Positions 58,743-64,000 of a DNA stretch of 64,000 bases are shown here, in pieces (the stretch's first letter is position 1; the number at the start of each line of letters is the position of its first letter). Source of the DNA: Candidatus Ribeiella danica (lineage in GTDB: Bacteria > Chloroflexota > Chloroflexia > Chloroflexales > Roseiflexaceae); the NCBI GenBank assembly GCA_016717335.1, contig JADKFS010000013.1:123444-187443 (forward strand), in the 5' to 3' direction. A program made the translations under genes and the position numbers. The notes below the pieces were generated by a model. That model was not told the DNA's origin. It did no database searches and saw nothing but the letters and a program-made list of their open reading frames with translations.

Positions 58743-59636
58743 ATGAAGATGAATGTGGCCCTGCTGGGACTCGGGATCATGGGCGGCGGGATGGCCCAGA
58801 ACCTGCTCAAGGCCGGCTTCCCGCTGAGTGTCTACAACCGCACCCGCGCGAAGGCCGAGCCGCTGGCCGCCCAGGGCGCGCGTATCGCGGCGACCCCGCG
58901 CGAGGCCGCGGCGGGCGCCGAGGTCGTGATCGCCATGGTCGGCGACGACGTCGCCTCGCGCGCGGTGTGGCTCGGCGACGACGGCGCGCTGGCAGGAGCA
59001 GCGCCGGGCGCGCTGCTGGTCGAGTGCAGCACGCTCTCGCTCGCCTGGGTGCGCGAGCTGGCCGGGCTGGCGGCGGAGCGCGGCCTGGCGTTCCTCGACG
59101 CGCCGGTGACCGGCAGCAAGGACGCGGCGGCGGCCGGCGAGCTGAAGCTCATGGTCGGCGGCGACGCAGCCGCGCTCGAGCGGGCCCGCCCCGCGCTCGA
59201 GGCGATCAGCCAGCGCATCATCCACTTCGGGCCGACCGGGGCCGGCGCGACCATAAAATTGGTAAATAATCTCATGGGTGGAGTCCAGGCGGCAGTGCTC
59301 GCTGAAGGGCTTGCGTTGGCTGAACGTGCGGGACTCGACATGGAGCAGGTCGTCACCTTTATTATTAACGCTGCCCCCGGAAGCCCTCTGGTCAAAGGCA
59401 AGGCCGCCCGCATGGCCCACCACGACTATGGCGACACCCAGTTCGCGCTGCGCTGGATGCACAAGGACGCCAGCTACGCCCTGCGCGCGGCCGAGGAGTA
59501 CGGCGTGCCCATGCCGACGGTCGCGGCGGCGCGCGAGGTCTACCAGCTGGCGCGCAACCTCGGCTACGACGACGCCGATTTCGCGGCCGTGATCGAGGCG
59601 CTGCGCCCGCGGGGAGCGGGCGGCGGGGAGATATAG
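58743..59636 (+). CDS. 3-hydroxyisobutyrate dehydrogenase-family NAD(P)-dependent oxidoreductase
   Basis: 297 residues from ATG 58743 with AAGGAG. Rossmann start GLGIMGGGMAQNLLKAGFPL, LLVECSTLSL, FLDAPVTGSKDAAAAGELKL, KLVNNLMGGVQAA (catalytic Lys region) and the C-terminal FALRWMHKDASYALRAAEEY. Typical length. The substrate is a beta-hydroxyacid (hydroxyisobutyrate, tartronate semialdehyde, or a glyoxylate/succinic semialdehyde reductase type). A short stretch (59253-59400) has markedly lower GC and different codons from the rest. Confidence 0.93.
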   Translation: MKMNVALLGLGIMGGGMAQNLLKAGFPLSVYNRTRAKAEPLAAQGARIAATPREAAAGAEVVIAMVGDDVASRAVWLGDDGALAGAAPGALLVECSTLSLAWVRELAGLAAERGLAFLDAPVTGSKDAAAAGELKLMVGGDAAALERARPALEAISQRIIHFGPTGAGATIKLVNNLMGGVQAAVLAEGLALAERAGLDMEQVVTFIINAAPGSPLVKGKAARMAHHDYGDTQFALRWMHKDASYALRAAEEYGVPMPTVAAAREVYQLARNLGYDDADFAAVIEALRPRGAGGGEI

Positions 59637-59832
59637 CGCTCGGCGATTGATCTGCGCACGGCTAGGGGCAGGGCTGAATCGCCCTGAAAAGCTATCGGTA
59701 AAGTTGAAGCATAGCGTTGCATAGGAACGGCGCCTGCTCTGCTCTCGCGAGGGCTGGCAGGTTGGCGCGATGTGCCTCTCTTGCCTCGTGCAGCGCGCCG
59801 AGACGCAGCAACGTGAGAACGGAACGAAGCGG

Positions 59833-59848
59833 TGGCACGCCAGTTGCA
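59833..59848 (+). promoter_or_regulatory. Sigma54-like promoter candidate
   Basis: TGGCACG (59833-59839), 4 bp, TTGCA (59844-59848), an almost perfect -24/-12 signature with GG and GC ten bases apart, 58 bp before the GlsB/YeaQ start. Whether the organism has RpoN is not known from the window. Confidence 0.35.
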
Positions 59849-59906
59849 TTATCCTCCAGTAATCGATGCCACGGTGCATCGCCGTGATCTGAAGATGGAG
59901 GATACC

Positions 59907-60182
59907 ATGATCAACTTTATCATCTGGCTGCTGTTCGGGGCGCTGGTGGGCTGGCTGGCGAGCATCGTCATGCGGACGGACGCGCAGCAGGGCGCGCTGC
60001 TCAACATCGTCGTCGGCATTATCGGCGCATTCCTTGGCGGCTTCCTGGCGAACGCCCTCGGCTTCGCGGGCTCGAACATCAACAACAGCGACTTTAGCCT
60101 GTCGGCGCTGGTGGTCTCGTTCTTCGGCGCCGTCATCCTGCTGGCGATCGTCAACCTGGTGCGGCGCGGCTCGGTGCGCTAA
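59907..60182 (+). CDS. GlsB/YeaQ/YmgE-family small membrane protein
   Basis: 91 residues from ATG 59907 with GGAGG. Three helices with the family pattern: WLLFGALVGWLASIVM, NIVVGIIGAFLGGFLANAL, ALVVSFFGAVILLAIVNLV. Stress-associated membrane proteins of unknown mechanism. A perfect 15-bp hairpin follows at 60201. Confidence 0.93.
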   Translation: MINFIIWLLFGALVGWLASIVMRTDAQQGALLNIVVGIIGAFLGGFLANALGFAGSNINNSDFSLSALVVSFFGAVILLAIVNLVRRGSVR

Positions 60183-60200
60183 CGCCAGTCCAGAGGTAGC

Positions 60201-60234
60201 CCAAGAGCCCCGGCATTGCTGCCGGGGCTCTTGG
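60201..60234 (+). terminator. Hairpin terminator candidate after GlsB
   Basis: CCAAGAGCCCCGGCA (60201-60215) and TGCCGGGGCTCTTGG (60220-60234) form a perfect 15-bp stem with loop TTGC. No T-run follows, so termination would not be the classical type. Confidence 0.55.
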
Positions 60235-60421
60235 GCGTGCGCATGCCTGGCTGAAGCCCCCGCTCCCGCGTGGGAGCGGGGGTAGGGGGTGAGGGCCGAC
60301 GTTGCACGGCCCTGCCCAGGGTGGCCCCGCGCCCGCGCTAGCCAGCCAGCGCGGGCGCGTGCTATACTGGCGAAGCTGCGGATTGGAGGGCCGTATGGCC
60401 CACGTACACAGGAGGTCGCCT

Positions 60422-60935
60422 ATGAACCGCACGTATTGGCTCGGGCTGCTGGTTGGCCTGCTCGCGCTCACGACTTCCAGCGCGTATGCCGCGCCCGCCT
60501 GCCCATCCTCAGCCTACAAACGCCGACGGAACGACGATCGCCAGCCCGGCGCCGGACCAGCTGGTTACCAGCCCGGTCACAGTCAGCGGCCAGTACTTCG
60601 GCTCATTCGAGGGGGTCGTCCCCATCCAGATCCTGGATGCCGGCGGCGCCGTTCTCGTCAAGGACAGCGCAAAGAACGAGTGCTGTAAGCTGGCCCCGTA
60701 CGAGCGCAAGGTCACATTCAGCGCGAGCGCGGCCACCCCGGCCTGCATCGTCGTCTACCGGGAGAGCGGCGCCGACGGCTCGCTCACCCCGCTGGCGCAG
60801 GTTCCGGTCACGCTCGCCCCCGCCGCGAGCCTGCCGGGCACCGGCGCGGCCGATGCCGTGTCGCTGCCGCTCGCGCTCGCGCTCGGCCTGGCGTTGCTGG
60901 GCGCCGGCGCGCTCCTGCGCCGCCGAGCCTGGTAG
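60422..60935 (+). pseudogene. Frameshifted secreted Gmad2-like protein with C-terminal LPGTG sorting signal
   Basis: Reading from ATG 60422 (GGAGG upstream) gives a signal peptide (TYWLGLLVGLLALTTSSAYA), then only basic residues and a stop. The downstream frame, shifted by one base between about 60505 and 60530, encodes NADGTTIASPAPDQLVTSPV and VPIQILDAGGAVLVKDSAK, typical of the Gmad2 immunoglobulin-like domain. It ends LPGTGAADAVSLPLALALGL, a second hydrophobic stretch and RRRAW, the plan of a sortase substrate (LPxTG, helix, basic tail). It is either a recent single-base indel in the cell line or a sequencing error. If real, the product is not exported as a whole. Confidence 0.75.
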
Positions 60936-60950
60936 GCTCCTCCAGATGAT

Positions 60951-61257
60951 CCGGGGGCTGCGCGCCCCCGTGCCCCCGCGGGCCGGGCTTGCGCCCCTGG
61001 ACTCCAAAAGAAATGCCGCCTCATTTGCGATGTTTGGCGCGCATGCCCGGCTGAATCCACGCGCGGCGGATTGCAACTCGCACCCAACGAAGGGTACTGG
61101 GCATGCGCCACTGGGATTGAAACCAAGATGGCATTTTTTGCCGGAGGGGGCCGGGGGAACCGGCGTGGGTTCCCCGGGCGGGGGACCGGGGGCGCAAGCC
61201 CCAGGCGTAAGGGCGGCTCGCAAGCCCCCAACCGGGGGCCGGGGCGCAGCCCCCGGA
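60951..61257 (+). repeat. GC-rich interspersed element, copy J
   Basis: GGGGGCTGCGCGCCCCCGTG, GGGCTTGCGCCCCTGGACTC, the copy-D-type core (GCATGCCCGGCTGAATCCAC, TTGCAACTCGCACCC, AACGAAGGGTACTGGGCATG) and a slightly decayed 3' block, then GTAAGGGCGGCTCGCAAGCC as after copy H. Confidence 0.85.
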
Positions 61258-61281
61258 ACGCTGCAAAAGCCGAAAGAAATA

Positions 61282-61310
61282 TTGACGGACCTGTTGCACT
61301 ATGCTATACT
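61282..61310 (+). promoter_or_regulatory. Sigma70-like promoter of the receiver-domain gene
   Basis: TTGACG (61282-61287), a 17-bp spacer and TATACT (61305-61310), 75 bp before the ATG at 61386. Confidence 0.65.
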
Positions 61311-61385
61311 CCTGCGTGCGCTCAACGGCAGACTGAACAGGAACATGCCCCACTGATCGGCCTCCACTCACTACGTGAGGCTTCT

Positions 61386-61766
61386 ATGACTGTGCAGATA
61401 CCAGCGCGAATCCTTCTTGTCGACGACGAGGCGATGATCCGCCTGACGCTGGCTGCGCTGCTGCAGCGGCGGGGCTATGCCGTCGAAACGGCGACAAACG
61501 GCGAGGAGGCGCTCAGTTGCCTGACGAAGCGGCGCTTCGATCTGCTGCTGATTGATCTGAAGCTGCCCGGGATGAACGGGCTGGTCGTCGCGCAGCACGC
61601 GCATAAGTCGCAGCCGTCGGTGCCGATCCTCTTCCTGACCGGCAGCAGCGACTTCAACGGCATGTCCGTCGAGGAGCAGGTGGGCTACTTCGACTATATT
61701 CTGAAGACGGCCAGCCCGGAGGAGGTCCTGGAGCGCGTGCGGTCCGCGATCGTGCAGTATGCGTGA
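61386..61766 (+). CDS. Stand-alone response-regulator receiver protein
   Basis: 126 residues from ATG 61386. Single CheY-like receiver: ILLVDDEAMIRLTL (acidic pocket), DLLLIDLKLPGMNGLV (phospho-Asp), PILFLTGSSD (Thr) and YFDYILKTASPEE (Lys). No output domain. A partner kinase is not adjacent. Confidence 0.93.
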   Translation: MTVQIPARILLVDDEAMIRLTLAALLQRRGYAVETATNGEEALSCLTKRRFDLLLIDLKLPGMNGLVVAQHAHKSQPSVPILFLTGSSDFNGMSVEEQVGYFDYILKTASPEEVLERVRSAIVQYA

Positions 61767-61956
61767 CCAGCCCGCGCTCGCCCGCTCTGGCTGCTCCACC
61801 CCGAGCGGCTCAAACTCTACCTCTATACCAGTATGCAGTCGGCAGAAGCCAGTCGGCAGTAAGACGAGTTGGGATTATTCGTGGGTTGCCTTCCAGCGCG
61901 CCGCTGCCCCTCATGCCCCAGCCCCCCTCTCTTTATAGAATAGAAGCGAGCCAACG

Positions 61957-63171
61957 ATGTTCGATCTCCTCATCAAAGGCGGCGAGGTCGTCGACGCGGC
62001 CGCCGGCTACGAGGGCCGGCTGGACGTGGCCGTGCAGGGCGGGCGCATCGCGGCGGTCGAGCGCGACATCCCCGCCGACTCGGCCGCGCAGGTCGTCGAC
62101 GCCGGCGGGCAGTATGTCGCACCCGGCCTGGTCGACCTGCACACGCACGCCTACCACAAGGTGACGTTCTGGGGCATCGACCCCGACCCGGTCGCGGCGC
62201 GCAGCGGGGTCACGACCTGGATCGACGCGGGGTCGGCCGGGGCGTTCACGTTTCCCGGCTTCCGCGACTACGTCGCCGCGCGGTCGGGCGTGCGGCTCTA
62301 CGCGCTGCTCAATATCTCGGCGATCGGGCTGGTGGCGCCCACCGGCGAGCTGGCCAACCTCGACTACTGCGACGCCGCGCTCTGCTACCGCACGATCGAG
62401 CTGAACCGCGACCTGATCCTCGGCGTCAAGGCGCGGATCGACCGAAACACGCTGGGTCCGAGCGGGCTGGAGCCGCTGCGCCGCGCCCGTGAGGTGGCCG
62501 AGCGCTGCGATCTGCCGCTGATGGTCCATATCGGGATCGGCCCGCCGCCGATTGGCGACGTGCTCGCGCTGATGCGGCCCGGCGATATTCTGACGCACTG
62601 CTGCACCGGGCAGAGCATGCGGGTGGTCGACGACGCCGGCCGGCTGCTCGATGACGCCCGCCGCGCCTGGGACGCGGGGATCATTATGGATATCGGACAC
62701 GGCGCGGGCTCGTTCTCGTTCGCCACGGCCGAGGCGTTCGTCGGCGCGGGGCGCTGGCCGGACGTGATCTCCTCGGACATCCACCAGATCAGCGTGCACG
62801 GGCCGATGTTCGACCTGCCGACCTGCATGAGCAAGTTTCTCGCGCTGGGCATGCCGCTGCGCGAGGTCTTTCGCGCCGCCACGTCGCGCCCGGCCGAGGT
62901 GCTCGGCCGCGGGCGTGATTTCGGCACGCTGCGGCCCGGAGCGCCGGCCGACCTGGCGCTGTTCCGCCTGCACCGCGGCCGCTTTCCGCTCTACGACATC
63001 CACATGCAGATGCGCGAGGGCGCCGAGCTGCTGCGCAACACGCTGACGCTGGTCGGCGGCCGGCCGCTCGCGCCGCCCGCCGAGGAGTCGCCGGCCCCGT
63101 GGATCGAGCTGACCGAGGATCAGCAGCGGCTGGCCGCGCGCGGCCACACGCCGCCGGCGCTGGCCGGCTGA
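61957..63171 (+). CDS. Amidohydrolase/deacetylase-family metallohydrolase
   Basis: 404 residues from ATG 61957. A TIM-barrel amidohydrolase: DLLIKGGEVVDAAAGYEGRL (N-terminal beta domain), VAPGLVDLHTHAYHKVTF (HxH metal motif), LILGVKARI (carboxylated Lys position), PLMVHIGIG (His), DILTHCCTG (His) and DVISSDIHQISVHG (Asp). It matches the dihydroorotase-like deacetylase branch (EF_0837/AHA_3915 type), probably removing an acyl group from an amino acid or sugar derivative. No neighbouring gene suggests the substrate. Confidence 0.9.
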   Translation: MFDLLIKGGEVVDAAAGYEGRLDVAVQGGRIAAVERDIPADSAAQVVDAGGQYVAPGLVDLHTHAYHKVTFWGIDPDPVAARSGVTTWIDAGSAGAFTFPGFRDYVAARSGVRLYALLNISAIGLVAPTGELANLDYCDAALCYRTIELNRDLILGVKARIDRNTLGPSGLEPLRRAREVAERCDLPLMVHIGIGPPPIGDVLALMRPGDILTHCCTGQSMRVVDDAGRLLDDARRAWDAGIIMDIGHGAGSFSFATAEAFVGAGRWPDVISSDIHQISVHGPMFDLPTCMSKFLALGMPLREVFRAATSRPAEVLGRGRDFGTLRPGAPADLALFRLHRGRFPLYDIHMQMREGAELLRNTLTLVGGRPLAPPAEESPAPWIELTEDQQRLAARGHTPPALAG

Positions 63172-63179
63172 GGCGCCGA

Positions 63180-63671
63180 CTACTGCTGGACCGGGACCTT
63201 GAAGCGGGCGGTCTCCTCCTGGCCGCTCGCCGAGACGCGCACGTCGAACTCCCACTCGCCAACCATCGAGAAGAACGCGCCCTTGACCTGGTAGCGGCCC
63301 GCGCCGATCGGCTGGGCGGGCTGCTCCGGCGCGGCCATGCCCATCGCCTCCATGATCGGCACGACCACCACCTGCGCGCCGTCGACCGGCTGGTTCGAGC
63401 GGTCGCGCAGCTCGATCGTCGCCGTGTGCTCGCTGAAGTCGGTGCCGTCCAGGCTCAGCTGAACGCTGTAGCTGCCGGTCTGGGCGGTCTGCGTGTACCC
63501 GCTGCCGCCGCAGGCCACGAGCGCCACTAGCATGATGAGCAACAATAGATGGCGGGAGAAGGAGACAAGGAGACAAGGAGACTCGGCACGCACAATTTCT
63601 CCCGGTCTCCCGGTCTCCCGGTCTCCTTGTCTCTCGGCCGCCTTGCCGTCGCTCAGTTCACTCACTCGCAT
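63180..63671 (-). CDS. YtkA/FixH-like lipoprotein with repeat-encoded N-terminal region
   Basis: Start uncertain: ATG 63671 overlaps the stop of the upstream gene (TGATG), while GTG 63593 has GGGAG 6 nt upstream. The lipobox is LVALVAC in LLLLIMLVALVACGGSGY. From ATG 63671 the signal peptide has an n-region of about 43 residues, of which residues 12-40 are encoded by GAGACCG/GGAGACAA repeats. The mature domain is beta-rich (YSVQLSLDGTDFSEHTATIE, GEWEFDVRVSASGQEETARF) and resembles YtkA/FixH domains. It is co-directional and overlapping with the related gene upstream. Confidence 0.75.
   Translation of the reverse strand: MRVSELSDGKAAERQGDRETGRPGEIVRAESPCLLVSFSRHLLLLIMLVALVACGGSGYTQTAQTGSYSVQLSLDGTDFSEHTATIELRDRSNQPVDGAQVVVVPIMEAMGMAAPEQPAQPIGAGRYQVKGAFFSMVGEWEFDVRVSASGQEETARFKVPVQQ
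63558..63638. repeat. Octamer arrays in the lipoprotein 5' region
   Basis: GGAGACAA units (63558-63583) and, on the same strand further on, GGTCTCCC units (63602-63630). The two arrays are partly inverted relative to each other. Confidence 0.85.
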
Positions 63672-64000
63672 CACTCCACCTCAACCGCCAGCGGCACGGT
63701 CACAATCTTCCCGTCGTGGCGAAACTGCCCCCAGACCTGGTAGCGGCCCGGCTCGGGGAAGGTGTAGACGAAGCTGATGTCGGGGCCGTAGATCACCCCC
63801 GACGCGACCACCCCGTTGGTCGCCATCGGCCCGATCGCGTGCACGTGCGCGAAGATCGCGCCGTCGGCGCTGCGGGCGATCATGTGGCCGCCCATGCCGA
63901 GCCACGGCTGCAGGTCGTCGACCGGCTGGCCGGCCTTGCTGAAGCTGAAGGTGAAGGTCGCCTGCCGGCCGGCCCGCAACGGCGTGAGCGACGACGTGAC
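63671..64000 (-). CDS. YtkA-like domain protein (5' part outside the window)
   Basis: At least 109 residues of a beta-rich extracytoplasmic domain: RAGRQATFTFSFSKAGQPVD, LGMGGHMIARSADGAIFAHV (His-rich loop), VYTFPEPGRYQVWGQFRHDG and TVPLAVEVE. The pattern is that of the YtkA/FixH-type domain, with His residues that could bind metal. The frame continues past the window edge, so the start and any signal peptide are not seen. The stop overlaps the start of the neighbouring lipoprotein. Confidence 0.75.
   Translation of the reverse strand, partial: VTSSLTPLRAGRQATFTFSFSKAGQPVDDLQPWLGMGGHMIARSADGAIFAHVHAIGPMATNGVVASGVIYGPDISFVYTFPEPGRYQVWGQFRHDGKIVTVPLAVEVE

Noticed and set aside
6095..61257. The GC elements as insertion sequences
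   Set aside because: No transposase reading frame and no flanking target duplication could be recognised; they are at most non-autonomous.

Overview
The window is high-GC DNA (roughly 65-70% by eye) from a bacterial chromosome. It carries about 45 protein genes, one tRNA and an unusually dense load of intergenic repeats. I infer a filamentous Chloroflexota (Chloroflexia, Roseiflexus/Kouleothrix-like). The basis is gene content (LLM/F420-type oxidoreductase, DUF58 plus transglutaminase pair, PxKF surface protein, glucosylglycerate enzymes, DUF1361) and the style of heptanucleotide and GC-hairpin repeats. No 16S or other marker gene is present, so this is an inference. Most genes are ordinary housekeeping or accessory metabolism: ppc, rpiA, M29 aminopeptidase, mntH, aspS and others.

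Layout. 1-9.4 kb: a secreted seven-repeat propeller-like protein, a small excisionase-type HTH protein beside tRNA-Val(CAC), PEP carboxylase, a YihY membrane protein and a degenerate AlkP-superfamily protein. 9.8-16.2 kb: an HTH/P-loop regulator, rpiA, an M29 aminopeptidase flanked by inverted repeat arrays, and an MFS carrier. 16.4-20.7 kb: a small anchored protein, a histone-deacetylase-like amidohydrolase coupled to a methyltransferase, and an NRAMP transporter with a palindromic operator candidate. 21.4-28 kb: a coupled trio (small protein, alpha/beta hydrolase, EamA exporter), an RraA-like protein, a nucleoside phosphorylase, a MerR-controlled membrane protein/LLM oxidoreductase operon with two visible operators, and a HAD phosphatase. 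28.4-41.2 kb: a response regulator/7TM histidine kinase pair, DUF1361, a GDSL lipoprotein coupled to an M3 peptidase, a 77-bp tandem repeat, a GT39-like transferase, a YjdF-like membrane protein, an EEP hydrolase and an unrecognised 325-aa protein. 41.4-48.8 kb: a glucosylglycerate-type locus (MGH-like glycosidase, GT4, a Usp-Usp-GpgS fusion, a GH13_18 phosphorylase). 49-64 kb: DUF58 plus transglutaminase, YccF, DUF3224, an M23 peptidase coupled to a phosphoglycerate-mutase-type phosphatase, aspS, a 3-hydroxyisobutyrate-dehydrogenase-like protein, GlsB/YeaQ, a frameshifted Gmad2/LPGTG surface protein, a receiver protein, an amidohydrolase and two YtkA/FixH-like proteins.

The most unusual content is the repeat layer. 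It has four parts: (1) about eleven copies of a 180-440 bp GC-rich element with a conserved AT-richer core, always intergenic; (2) compound hairpin elements whose outer C/G-rich arms are conserved, while the central 16-21 bp stems differ in sequence from copy to copy yet stay perfectly or almost perfectly paired; (3) heptamer/octamer arrays (STRR-like) between genes, several of which have entered reading frames (ppc, a histidine kinase, GT39, GT4, a lipoprotein); (4) a 77-bp minisatellite. No insertion sequence, CRISPR array, phage module or recognised defence system is visible.
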